A stretch of 64,000 nt of DNA from positions 17,180,710 through 17,244,709 of the forward strand of contig CM034407.1 of the NCBI GenBank assembly GCA_019925095.2, read 5' to 3'. The notes below the pieces were generated by a model. The model saw nothing but the letters and a program-made list of their open reading frames with translations, did not search any database and was not told the DNA's origin. Positions 51,523 to 61,892 of the stretch are shown here, piece by piece. The stretch comes from Dendrolimus kikuchii. Its lineage: Eukaryota > Arthropoda > Insecta > Lepidoptera > Lasiocampidae. The translations under genes and the position numbers were made by a program. Position 1 is the first letter of the stretch. Each line of letters starts with the position of its first letter.

Positions 51523-52276
51523 TTCATTTTAATAATAAGCTTTGGTAGCATAGCAACTAATATATTCGTGTCTGAATATCACATTTCAACTAACTTATAT
51601 GAGAAACCTGTCAATATGTTTCAAACAAGCGTAGTGATATATTTTACGTTCGCGAGCCTAATAGTGGGACATAATATTAAATTCGTGTCGTAAGTAAATT
51701 TATGTTGTATTTTTAATTCCATTTTTATTTTCAAATCAATAAACATTTTTCTTTCTTTCTTTATTACTTCCAAGAGTTATTTTATTGAATTAAATTTTTC
51801 ATTAAAATATCACAAATGTTTGATGTTTTCTTAAAAGGAGAATGATTTCCAGATCGTAACAGATAACAAAAGGCTGTTATTCTTTATGCTGATTGGAAAA
51901 AGTTTGGAAAACCATTAAATTTTATAATTGAATAGGTTTTAATTAACATTTCTCCGTTTTGAGGTTTGCTGAAACTCTTCTTTATGCAAAAAGGGAAATT
52001 ATTCATTTTGATTAATGTATTCGTTACAGATCAGTTCTTGCAAAATTTTAATTAATATTTCAAAAGACAATTCAATTATACTTTCGGTGACACAATTCAA
52101 TTAAGTACTTAATGTACAAGTTAATCTTGGAGTGTACCATTACTAATTTCCAGAATTTTACTTCTATTTGGAGACAAGTTTTATTCTATACATAATGAAA
52201 TATACAAAGGCTTGTCCATTATGAAATGAAATAGGGTTAAAGTACTTAAAAATAGAGAGAAGATACGATATTAAGT
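51523..52276. other. Unassigned sequence
   Basis: A 64-codon frame at 51499-51693 has two hydrophobic stretches and is followed by AATAAA, but its start lies in a LINE tail. A (CTTT)n tract lies at 51753. No gene called. Confidence 0.4.
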
Positions 52277-52286
52277 AGTTAAAATA

Positions 52287-52584
52287 CATACATACATGCA
52301 TAACTTCACGCCAGTTCCCTTGCGGGGTAGGCACGAACAACAAAACGCCATTTAGGCTTATTCTTACACACCTCACTTGCTTCTTTGACATTCATAACTC
52401 TTGTCATGCACGCTCGTCTGTTCTTAAGGCTCCTGACATCTCTTTTTGCTAATACACGATCAATTTGATCATGGAAGGTGTGTCGTGGCCTTCCACGACT
52501 TCTGCATCCATCCACTTTTGCATTGTATATCTGTTTAGTCATTCTTTCATCATGCATTCTTTCCACATGCCCGAACCACCATTT
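52287..52584 (-). pseudogene. LINE-B with 10-bp target duplication
   Basis: AGTTAAAATA at 52277-52286 and 52585-52594. The last 86 codons are open on the minus strand, MERMHDERMTKQIYNAKVDG to ARELA. Confidence 0.9.
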
Positions 52585-52594
52585 AGTTAAAATA

Positions 52595-52931
52595 AATAAT
52601 ATTTAATTGATTTTTCGGGTCTTTCGATTAATTAAAACATTTATTAAATCAATTACAGTTTAGTGATTTTAACCACTCTGTAGCAGTACATCGTAATTTA
52701 CGGTGAAGTAGTCCTAATTTTCCAGCTTTTATAGGATTTTTAGGATATCATTATTTAAAATTTTGATTATCATTCTTCTAAATGCGGTGAAGCTCTACAT
52801 ATTCTAATTTTGAAACTAATAGAATATATAAATTTATATAGTTTCAGATTGATGTTTGTCACTGAAGGCACGTTTGTTAATTTTATTTGCGGTCTTCATT
52901 TTGTCCTACAATGTACAAAAGACCCCCTATC
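52595..52931. other. AT-rich unassigned sequence
   Basis: No recognisable feature. Confidence 0.5.
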
Positions 52932-53077
52932 GGCCCGTAGTTATCACGTGCAGCCATAACGTCAGGTATTTGTTATATTCTATATCCTTCCAGCTCACAC
53001 CTCTGAATCGGAAATTCTTAAATGTTCTTTGGAAATCATCTCTATAGATGGCGAGATATGGAAGGGTTGGATTATAT
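52932..53077. repeat. Rep-G
   Basis: GGCCCGTAGTTATCACGTGC through GATATGGAAGGGTTGGATTA is repeated at 63853-64000. On the minus strand it carries words such as GGTGTGAGCTGGAAGGATAT that look LINE-coding. Unassigned. Confidence 0.65.
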
Positions 53078-53123
53078 GGCTATATTAGTCGATTGTTTAT
53101 GTTTAAACTGTATTAATATATAT

Positions 53124-53381
53124 AATAACAGCCCATAAATGTCCGACTGCTATGCTCGGGCCTCCCATTTTAGGGGGAACGGACAGTATATCTGCCACGC
53201 TTGTCCAAGGTAGCTTGGCAGGTTTGACACATCGGTTATCTCAATGTGCAGGTTGCATCACGATGTTTTCCTTCACCCTTGTTAGCACGTGGTAATTGTA
53301 ATTATATACATAGTAGATCAAAAAACTGCTAAAGTGGCGGATGCGTCGCGCGTGCGCTAGCCATTACGCTACCACGACTTA
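53124..53381 (-). mobile_element. SINE-D, complete
   Basis: From AACAGCCCATAAATGTCC to CTAGCCATTACGCTACCACG. A short deletion removes the B-box region (GGATGCGTCGCGCGTGCGC). Confidence 0.85.
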
Positions 53382-53383
53382 AA

Positions 53384-53596
53384 CTGTAAAGTAATAGAAA
53401 ATTAAAATTATTGTGATTGTTGAAATCTCCAACAAGCAGTTTTTATTTATTTCGTGTGGCATAGTACTGGCCACCAAATATACTAAATGTTTGAATTTAG
53501 AACATAGATGTTCTTTTGATTTTTTATCTGTATATTTATTTTTCCCGCCTTGCTATTAAAATCGTCATTGTATTACGTACGTGTAGTTTTCATTTA
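53384..53596. other. Unassigned sequence
   Basis: Upstream flank of the 53.6-kb Helitron. No feature. Confidence 0.45.
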
Positions 53597-53627
53597 TCCC
53601 TATTAATATTATAAATGCGAAAGTAAC

Positions 53628-53631
<4 letters not shown>

Positions 53632-53680
<49 letters not shown>

Positions 53681-53681
53681 T
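53632..53681. repeat. (CTGT)n microsatellite
   Basis: Twelve uninterrupted CTGT units, 30 bases from the Helitron 5' end. Confidence 0.95.
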
Positions 53682-54028
53682 CCGTTTTCACGTAAAAACT
53701 ACTGGGCCGATTTGGCTGAAACTCTGTATATATATATTTTTGATGCCGAGAATGAACATAGGATACTTTTTATCCCGGAAAATGCGATAGTTTCCGGGAT
53801 AAAAGTATATTTGTCTCTCTGTTTGTTATCCTTTTATGGAAAGACTATTAGACCGATTTGGCTGATACTCGGTACATATGTAATTTGAATATCGAGGGTG
53901 GCCTAGGGATACTTTTCATCCCGGATACTGAGATAGATTTTGGGATAGATTTATATAAACTTTATCCCGAAAACTAGGATAAGTTTTTTATTTGTGGTTT
54001 GCCATTTTCGTCATTTTCTTTATTTTGG

Positions 54029-55350
54029 TCAATTTGGTCGTTTAGGTAGTTTTGGATGTTTTCGTAGTTGTGGTAGTTTTGGTTGGTAGTTTTGCTATTT
54101 TCGGTAGTTTATGCTGGTAGTTTTGGTCGTTTCGGTTGTTTTGTTAGTTGTGGCAGTTTTGGTAGTTGTGGTAGATGTGGTAGTTTTGGTAGTTGTGGTA
54201 GTTTTGGTAGCTGTAGTAGTTTTAGTAGTTTTGTTTTGTAGATTTGGTAGTTTCGGTAGATTTGGTAGTTGTGGTAGTTTTGGTTTGTAGATTTGGTAGT
54301 TTCTGCAGTTGTGGTAGTTTTGGTAGTAGTGGTAGTTTTGGGTTTGTAGATTTGGTAGTTATGGTAGTTTTGGTTGGTAGATTTGGTGGTTTCAGTTGCT
54401 TTGGTACTTGCGGTAGTTTTGATAGCTGTGGTAGTTTTGGTAGTTGTGGTAGTTTTCTTAGTTGCGGTGGTTTTGGTAGTTATGGTAGCTTTGATTGGTA
54501 GATTTGGTAATTGTGGTAGTTTTGGTAGTTTCGGTAGATTTGGTAGTTGTGGTAGTTTTGGTTTGTAGATTTGATAGTTTCGGTAGTTGTGGTAGTTTTG
54601 GTAGTATTGGTAATTGTGGTAGTTTTGGTTTGTAGATTTGGTACATTCGGTTATTTTGGTAGTTGTGGTAGTTTTGATAGTTGTGGTAGTTTTGGTTTGT
54701 AGATTTGGTATTTTTGACAGTTTTGGTTGGTCGATTTGGTATATTCGGTTGTTTTGGTAGTTACGGTAGTTTTGATAGTTGTGGTGGTTTTGGTAGTTGT
54801 GGTGGTTTTGATTGGTAGATTTGGTAATTGTGGTAGTTTTGGTAGTTTCGGTAGATTTGGTAGTTGTGGTAGTTTGGTCTGTAGATTTGATAGTTTCGGT
54901 AGTTGTGGTAGTTTTGGTAGTAGCGGTAGTATTGGTAGTTGTGGTAGTTTTGGTTTGTAGATTTGGTAGTTATGGTAGTTTTGGTTGGTAGATTTGGTAC
55001 ATTTGGTTATTTTGGTAGTTGTGGTAGTTTTGATAGTTGTGGTAGTTTTGGTTTGTAGATTTGGTAGTTTTAATAGTTTTGGTTGGTCGATTTGGTATAT
55101 TCGGTTGTTTTGGTAGTTACGGTAGTTTTGATAGTTGTGGTAGTTTTGGTAGTGGTGGTAGTTTTAGTAGTTGTGGTAGTTTGGTTAGTTGTGGTGGTTT
55201 TGGTAGTTGTGGTAGTTTTGATTGGTAGATTTGGTAATTGTGGTAGTTTAGGTAGTTGTGGTAATTTTGGTTGATGGATTTGGTAGTTTTGGTTGGTAGA
55301 CTTGGTAGTTTCGGCAATTTTAGTACATTTGATAGTTTTGGTCGTTTGTG
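54029..55350. repeat. Degenerate 9/18-bp minisatellite
   Basis: Alternating GGTAGTTTT and GGTAGTTGT units with GGTAGATTT variants. A longer block beginning TCGATTTGGTATATTCGGTT is repeated at 54731 and 55087 (356 bp apart). One frame reads Gly-Ser-Phe-Gly-Ser-Cys, another poly-Val. No conserved start or end, so not called as a gene. Confidence 0.9.
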
Positions 55351-55698
55351 TAGTTTACACAATATTTAGTTATATAAATAAAACTAGAACGGGTTGAAAT
55401 AGGGTATTAAAGTTTGTACGGGGGATCAATCATTTATCAAGTTTATAGATATACAAATTCATAATCTTAAAAACAATGTGACTTTCATTCGATCTGTCTG
55501 TCTGAATACCGAAAATGGACAGATACTTTTTATCCCGGTAGATGGGATAGTTTGCGATATAAAATGAACTAAATCTTCTGAGGGCAAATAGCACCAACAT
55601 AAAAATACAATACAATATATCCTGTATAATGCCTGCTCTTAAAACAAGAGGTACGCACTAGAGTTTGACGCGCGGCGGAGCCGCGGGGTAAACTCTAG

Positions 55699-55940
55699 TA
55701 ATTAAAATATTTACAGACAACAACAAATTCATATTTAAAGAAGTGTTTAACAGTGATGATGAAAAAAGCTCGTCCGTCAACAAAGGAAGAAGAAAGAAAG
55801 AAAATAATGTTTATTTAGAGGTATTTAAAATTATAAAAGTATACACAAGCAGTTTGATAAAAGCCAAAAGTTAACTAACTCTAAACAGGCCCTAACTCAG
55901 CTAATGCTGGTGGATAACAACCAACGCTGGTCTTCCGTTA
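55699..55940. other. Unassigned sequence between Helitron and satellite
   Basis: AAGAAGAAAGAAAGAAAATA tract near 55787. The last dozen bases resemble the satellite unit end. Confidence 0.45.
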
Positions 55941-56917
55941 GTGCCAAGCAGTAACGTCACGTTCACAGAAAAAAAAACTAATGAACATTTAATATTTGAA
56001 TATTATTTATAATTAGAACATAATGAAACAAAGAATACACATTTTGATAAACAAGATACATATTTTGAACAATTTAATATAAGTACAGAAGACCAGCTTC
56101 TGTTAGTGCCAAGCAGTAACGTCACGTTCACAGAAAAAAAAACTAATGAACATTTAATATTTTAATATTATTTATAATTAGAACATAATGAAGCAAAGAA
56201 TACACATTTTGATAAACAAGATACATATTTTGAACAATTTAATATAAGTACAGAAGACCAGCTTCTGTTAGTGCCAAGCAGTAACGTCACTTTCACAGAA
56301 AAAAAAACTAATGAACATTTAATATTTTAATATTATTTATAATTAGAACATAATGAAACAAAGAATACACATTTTGATAAACAAGATACATATTTTGAAC
56401 AATTTAATATAAGTACAGAAGACCAGCTTCTGTTAGTGCCAAGCAGTAACGTCACGTTCACAGAAAAAAAAACTAATGAACATTTAATATTTTAATATTA
56501 TTTATAATTAGAACATAATGAAACAAAGAATACACATTTTGATAAACAAGATACATATTTTGAACAATTTAATATAAGTACAGAAGACCAGCGTCTGTTA
56601 GTGCCAAGCAGTAACGTCACGTTCACAGAAAAAAAAACTAATTAACATTTAATATTTTAATATTATTTATAATTAGAACATAATGAAACAAAAAATACAC
56701 ATTCTGATAAACAAGATACATATTTTGAACAATTTAATATAAGTACAGAAGACCAGCTTCTGTTAGTGCCAAGCAGTAACGTCACGTTCACAGAAAAAAA
56801 AGCTAATGAACATTTAATATTTTAATATTATTTATAATTAGAACATAATGAAACAAAGAATACACATTTTGATAAACAAGATACATATTTTGAACAATTT
56901 AATATAATTACATAAGA
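55941..56917. repeat. 165-bp satellite, six near-identical units
   Basis: GTGCCAAGCAGTAACGTCAC starts at 55941, 56106, 56271, 56436, 56601 and 56766, exactly 165 bases apart. Differences between units are few single bases. Each unit contains AATATTTTAATATTATTTAT, an AT palindrome. The array ends abruptly at LINE-M. Confidence 0.95.
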
Positions 56918-56937
56918 GGTACATGTAGTACCTGGTA

Positions 56938-57348
56938 CATGGTAAGAGACCGGACGGGATGTCTTTGGTGCCATGGAAGATGGGACGACCATTAGTTTGG
57001 GACGCAACGTGCGTTGACACTTTGGCATCGTCCCATCTTCCCGATACGATTGTGGTAGCTGGTGCAGCTGCCGCCCGACAAGAGGACCTAAAATGCCGCA
57101 AATATGCATCCGTTGGTAGTGGATATATATTTGCGGCTTTTGGTGTCGAAACTCCCGGGCCATGGGGTCCAGAAGCCCTTCGCCTTTATCGAGACCTATC
57201 AAAACGGTTGATAGATGTCTCACGAAACCAAAACGCTGGCCTGTATTTTGGGCAACGCATAAGCGTTGCCATACAACGTGGTAATGCGGCCAGCGTTTTG
57301 GGAACGTTCCCAACTGACGGTGATTTGGGACCTATTTACTATTTGTAG
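56938..57348 (+). pseudogene. LINE-M C-terminal module, best preserved, open frame
   Basis: Open for 129 codons from 56959: GRPLVWDATCVDTLASSHLP, VAGAAAARQEDLKCRKYA, IFAAFGVETPGPWGPEALR, LSKRLIDVSRNQNAGLYFGQ, RISVAIQRGNAASVLGTFPT and a TAG stop. I recall the WDAT...AGAAA...VET.G.WG...QRIS.AIQRGNA layout from C-termini of invertebrate retrotransposon proteins. No reverse transcriptase lies upstream, because the satellite abuts. Could it be a domesticated gene? The frame is open but nothing else supports that. Confidence 0.65.
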
Positions 57349-57364
57349 TTTTTATAAATTAAGT

Positions 57365-57368
<4 letters not shown>

Positions 57369-57421
<53 letters not shown>
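57369..57421. repeat. (TA)n microsatellite
   Basis: 26 uninterrupted TA units. Confidence 0.95.
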
Positions 57422-57425
<4 letters not shown>

Positions 57426-57501
57426 AGAATAGGCAAAATATGTAAAATAAATTCTGCTCTATATATCTATCTAAAAAAAAATATTGAAAAAAAACTATTA
57501 G

Positions 57502-57643
57502 TAAACATCGTGATGCAACCTGCACATCGAGATAACCGATGTGTCAAACCTGCCAAGCCGCCTTGGACAAGCGTGACGGGTATATTGTCTGTTCCCCTAT
57601 AGCGAGAGGCCCGAACCCAGCAGCGGGACATTTATGGGCTGTT
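57502..57643 (+). mobile_element. SINE-D 3' half
   Basis: AACATCGTGATGCAACCTGC to GGGACATTTATGGGCTGTTA. The tRNA-like head is missing. Confidence 0.85.
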
Positions 57644-57995
57644 ATTACATTTATTACATCACGTAATAAAATTAAATAGAACTATAACTATAAAAAAGAC
57701 TCAACCAGGCTAACTAAAAGGGGCTTATATCAAGTGCGAAAACTGCTTGCTGCCTTTGGTGTTCGTACCAAAAGCAATGTTTTAGCTTAATTTTAAAAAT
57801 ATGTGCACAACAAACAGCAAGTCAGTATGATGATAAAATGGGAAAGGTATACTTGCATTTTTAGCAAGATATTTATAGAACATCTTTAGAGTGCCATAGC
57901 CATTTTCACATAATAAACACCCTTATGATTTCATTATGTCCGGACATCCGTCCATTTTTATATCTTTTATTGCATGATTTTAGCAAACAAGCGAA
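57644..57995. other. Unassigned sequence
   Basis: No recognisable feature. Confidence 0.45.
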
Positions 57996-58297
57996 ACGAA
58001 GAACGGAGAAAGAATACAATTTCCTGTGGCCAGGCGGCTTGTCGTAAGAGGCGACAAAACAACTCACAGCCAGGTAGGGTATTTGCGCGTCTGCATGGCT
58101 GCCACACCCGGTCTAGAATATGCCGCTATAACAACCTTGAATTACGATCCAGCATTAGTGGTCAGGTTCCAGTCTTCCTTTAGAGAGCGATAACACATCG
58201 GTAGCACCTTTGGTGTTTCAAATGTCCATAGGCGATGGTAACCGCTCTCCATCAAGTGGGCCGTCTGCCTATCTGCTGAACTTATGCAATAAAGTAG
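57996..58297 (+). mobile_element. SINE-A, diverged, first 15 bases missing
   Basis: Begins GAACGGAGAAAGAATAC and has many substitutions, for example GATAACACATCGGTAGC. Confidence 0.85.
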
Positions 58298-58329
58298 TAG
58301 TAAAAAGTAGATTTTTACACGAGAGGTGA

Positions 58330-58560
58330 AAATGTCCTATTCGGAGATGAAATGGTTTGGCAGATGAGCGTAACGAGGGCGCTAATAGTTCGAGTGCCTA
58401 AATAGGCCTTTAACTCGAGGTTAACTCTCTGCTTTTCATTTCGAAAATGAGGAAAGTAAATAAAAACTGATTAGTTAAACGAATAACTACTTCTCTAATG
58501 AAACCAGGCGTTAAATCCATGATATCTAAATCTGATGAACTCATATAATACGTCACATAT
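58330..58560 (-). repeat. Rep-P, uninterrupted copy
   Basis: Reverse complement aligns through the LINE-B insertion point of 24736-25660 without a gap: GGTTTCATTAGAGAAGTAGT. Nature unknown. Confidence 0.75.
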
Positions 58561-58635
58561 GAAACGTCAAGTAAATTTCTTTTGATGATAGATACTAATT
58601 TTGAGCTGAAATTTATGTAAATTAAATAATAATTT

Positions 58636-58898
58636 GAAAGAATGACTAAACAGATATACAATGCAAAAGTGGGTGGATGCAGAGAAGTCGTGAAAGGCCA
58701 CGACACACCTTCCATGATCAAATTGATCGTGTACTAGCAGAAGGTGATGTCACTAGTCTTAAGAACAGACGAGCGTGCATGACAAGAGTTATGAATGTCA
58801 AAGAAGCAAGTGAGGTGTGTAAGAATAAGCCTAAATGGCGCTCTGTTGTTCGTGCCTACCCCGCAAGGAACTGGCGTGAAGTTATGTATATATGTATG
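58636..58898 (+). pseudogene. LINE-B with 12-bp target duplication
   Basis: AAATAATAATTT precedes it (about 58622-58634) and follows the ATGT tail (58900-58911). Encodes most of MTKQIYNAKVDG to the C-terminus with one frameshift. Confidence 0.9.
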
Positions 58899-58944
58899 TA
58901 AATAATAATTTAGGGAAAAGTATTTTATAAGTATAAAATGATGT

Positions 58945-59150
58945 TACAAAATTGTTGATGGTTTTTATTACAATTTATGCCGAAATTTAACAGTGGCTGT
59001 AAAAAAAAGTTGGGACATGAGTCCCATGTATTATCGCATAGTTTTTAAATTTCTGGACAGCAGGGAAATTCTGAAGGACGAAAAGTACTATTTTGATCCC
59101 TGTGATCAGGCAACTCCAAGCATACTTTCAGAATATGAGAAAGAAAAAAC
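58945..59150 (+). repeat. Rep-F
   Basis: AATTGTTGATGGTTTTTATT to ACTTTCAGAATATGAGAAAG, also at 23901 and 63435. Contains AACAGTGGCTGTAAAAAAAG. Confidence 0.65.
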
Positions 59151-59193
59151 TATATGATTCCTTAATTGAAACTGTGGATCAAAATATCAACTA

Positions 59194-59492
59194 CTAGCTT
59201 CTGTCCGCGTGGAACTGTAAAAAAAGGAAGTTATAAAACCCGCGATTTTGAAACATTCTTCAGTGGTGCTAAACTCCTATTGGTCTTAGCATGATGATAT
59301 ATAACCTATAGCCTTCCTCGATAAATGGGTTATCTAACACTGAAAGAATTTTTCCAATCAGACCAGTAGTTCCTGAGATTAGCGCGTTCAAACAAACAAA
59401 CAAACTCAGCTTTATAGAATAGAATAGTATAAAATATACTTAATACACACAAGAAAATAATACACATGAGCTTTATATATTAGTATAAAATT
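59194..59492 (-). mobile_element. Hel-2, split by a tiny LINE insert
   Basis: CTAG end then CTTCTGTCCGCGTGGAAC; other end TTATATATTAGTATAA. Resumes after the 53-bp insert. Confidence 0.8.
59416..59468 (-). mobile_element. 53-bp LINE 3' tail insertion
   Basis: AGAATAGAATAGTATAAAAT is the complement of a (TATTC)n LINE tail as at 41024. AGCTTTA occurs on both sides. Confidence 0.55.
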
Positions 59493-59524
59493 TTATGATC
59501 ATGACGGTAACAAACATGTGACCA

Positions 59525-59590
59525 CATTGAGATTGCGGATGTGTTAAACTCGCCAATCCGTCTTAGATAAGCATAACAGATATGTCGTTC
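59525..59590 (+). mobile_element. SINE-D relic
   Basis: TGAGATTGCGGATGTGTTAA and GTCTTAGATAAGCATAACAG are diverged versions of the family middle. Confidence 0.5.
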
Positions 59591-59738
59591 TTTGTCCTGC
59601 AAAGAGAAGTTTTCATTGATGACTTACTGATACTAAAACAGTCTTATAGACCAAAATTGCAACGTGACGCATATACTCATCCTAAAATTATATAGAGCAT
59701 CGTCAAAGTCAAGTGCCAACTTCTCAGCTTTATAATTA

Positions 59739-59852
59739 GTACATACATACACATACATACATAACTTCACGCCAGTTCCCTTGCGGGGTAGGCACGAAAA
59801 ACAGAGCGCCATTCAGGCTTATTCTTACACACCTCACTTGCTTCTTTGACAT
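59739..59852 (-). mobile_element. LINE-B extreme 3' end
   Basis: (CATA)n then GCCAGTTCCCTTGCGGGGTA and CACTTGCTTCTTTGACAT. About 110 bp only. Confidence 0.85.
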
Positions 59853-60485
59853 AATACTGATCCTAATACAATCCTTATATATTAGTATAAGATTCAATTC
59901 CCACCCAATGCTCCTCAATTTATAAAATAGCACAAGCCTCCCGAAGAGAGTTCACCGGGCACAGACAAAGGCTAGTACGCCTAAACTTCCTTCATTAACC
60001 ATTTAAATATAAATGACGTCATTATAATGAATTCAGACTAAAACTACGTGGGACCGAGTTGATTTATGTTGCCCTAACGTCCCAAAACCCAGCGTCCTAA
60101 TATCCTTTTCACTGTAAATTTGCTATATTTTAATTATAATTTACCTTTAAGGACGTTTTAGTTATTTTAAATACGAATGGGAGTATATTTATTATAAACA
60201 CGACTTTGAACGCTTGTTTACATTCTGAATTCAATAGAAGTAAATACCATAATAATTAATTTAAATGATAAGTTTGAACATCATTAAGGTTCTGTTGTCA
60301 AAGACTATACTTCTATAATCACAGATTTCGCCAAGGCTGCAATGTTAATTTGACTTTAACAATAAACAAAAGAGTGTACATGCGTGAATGTATCAAATAG
60401 ATGGTAGTGTGTGTAATGTTTTTATTATTGATTTAATGTATTTTTTATACATAATTTTTAAAAAAATATTAGGATTTTTTTATGT
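59853..60485. other. Unassigned sequence
   Basis: No recognisable feature. Confidence 0.5.
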
Positions 60486-60797
60486 ATTTTTTTATTGTAG
60501 GAGATCAGCAGACAGGCAGACGGCCCACTTGATGGAAAGCGGTTACCATCGCCTATGGACATTTGCAACACCAAAGGTGCTACAAATGCGCTGCTTCTCT
60601 CTTAAGGGAGACTGGAACCTGGTTACTAATGCCAGAACACAACTCAAGGTTGTTATGGCGACATACTTTAGACCAAAGGTGGTAGCCATCCAGTCGGGCA
60701 AATCCCCTACCACCTGGCTGTGGGTTGTTAAGTAGCCTTTTACGACAGGCCGCCCGGCCGCAGGAAATTGTATTCTTTCTCCGTTCATGCACGGATA
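60486..60797 (-). mobile_element. SINE-A, full length
   Basis: Near-consensus; TATTGTAGGAGATCAGC tail complement. Confidence 0.9.
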
Positions 60798-60964
60798 AAA
60801 TTCATTCTGCACTCCTTCTCTATATAAACTATAAGTGTGCGAAATTTCATATTCCTCCGTCCGCGCAATTTTCGTAAAAGGGGGTACAAAGTTTTTGCTT
60901 CACGTATTAATATAATGATTATGAATTTATTATACAAACCTTTCTTAGAAAACATTTTGTACAA

Positions 60965-61173
60965 GTACTGCCGTTCTATAAAGGGATACTGGAACCTGGC
61001 CACTAATGCTGGAACAAAACTCAAGGTTGTTATGGCGGCATACTTTAGACCAGGGCTGGTAGCCATCCAGACGGGCGAATGCTCTACCTCCTGGCTGTAG
61101 GTTATTTTGTCGTATCTTACGACAGGCAGCTCGCCTGAAGGAATTCTATTCTTTCTCCATTTCTGCACGGATA
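60965..61173 (-). mobile_element. SINE-A lacking its 3' third
   Basis: Diverged 5' two-thirds only. The missing part is the tail, which is unusual because retroposed SINEs normally keep the 3' end; a later deletion is likely. Confidence 0.8.
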
Positions 61174-61700
61174 AAATAATATGAAAATAAAATTCTTTAC
61201 ATGCCGAACTTTCTTTCGAATCTATATTCGTTCTAATCTATCTCGTAACTCTATAAATAAATGAAATCAGCGAAAAACGAGCTAGTACAAACTCATTTAA
61301 CCTTACAGTACATACAAACATCACTGAGAACATCGTAATAAGTCCCAAATCACCGGTGTCCCTGACTGTACAAACTTATGCAGATCAAAAGGGTCGTACT
61401 ACACGAGCCAACCGTACCACCTGCTAGTTGTACAAAATTTACATACGCATAACCGTGGTGTGTCGACGGCCTATTGTGGATCCCAAGGGTTTAGCTTGTT
61501 TAACTGTACAATTTATAAGGATAGGTATAAAAGCGGGTTGGCGTATACTGAATTGCGAAGCGATATAATTATATATATTTTCCATAGCTTTGAAGAATAA
61601 ATAAATGAGCGTAATGCCACACAATATTGAATTACACACAAAAGTATTAAATAAATAAACATCGAGTTTGTATCTGACACAATTAAAAAATGACAGAAAA
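61174..61700. other. Unassigned sequence
   Basis: No recognisable feature. Confidence 0.5.
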
Positions 61701-61892
61701 TCTCAATATATATAAATTCTTCTTGTGTATGTCACTGAACTCCTCCTAAATTGGATCGATTTTGAGGAAATGTTGATGTATGTTCAAGTAGATTTGTGAA
61801 TAGTTTGGATTTACAATTTGATTCAATAGATGATGCTGCAATCGGGTTCTAATTTTTTTCTAAGGCAGGAGAACGTCTGCCGGGCCTGATAG
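61701..61892 (+). mobile_element. Hel-1-like Helitron with mutated terminus
   Basis: TCTCAATATATATAAATTC start; GGCAGGAGAACGTCTGCCGG hairpin; end GCCTGATAG instead of GCCGCTAG. Confidence 0.65.

Larger units (their letters stand above)
53597..55698 (+). mobile_element. Helitron carrying a 1.3-kb minisatellite
   Basis: Starts A|TCCCTATTAATATTATAAA and ends in GCGGCGGAGCCGCGGGGTAA then ACTCTAG|T. Phrases ATACTTTTTATCCCGG occur near both ends, supporting one element. The interior is the (CTGT)n tract and the GGTAGTTTT/GGTAGTTGT array. No Rep/helicase, so non-autonomous. The 3' terminus can also fold as ACTAGAGTTT...AAACTCTAGT. Confidence 0.75.

Noticed and set aside
51499..51693. 64-codon frame with two hydrophobic segments, acceptor-like start and AATAAA downstream, resembling a receptor exon.
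   Set aside because: The sequence just before it, including the supposed acceptor, reads as the degraded last codons and ATGT tail of an RTE-like LINE (VDEAKKMYIK...). The remaining frame has no family match.
54244..55274. Gly-Ser-Phe-Cys-rich or Val-rich protein.
   Set aside because: All frames of the minisatellite are low-complexity and several stay open on both strands; no start context, signal or conserved end.
55941..56917. CRISPR or gene array with 165-bp period.
   Set aside because: Units are identical throughout with no variable spacers and no coding frame.
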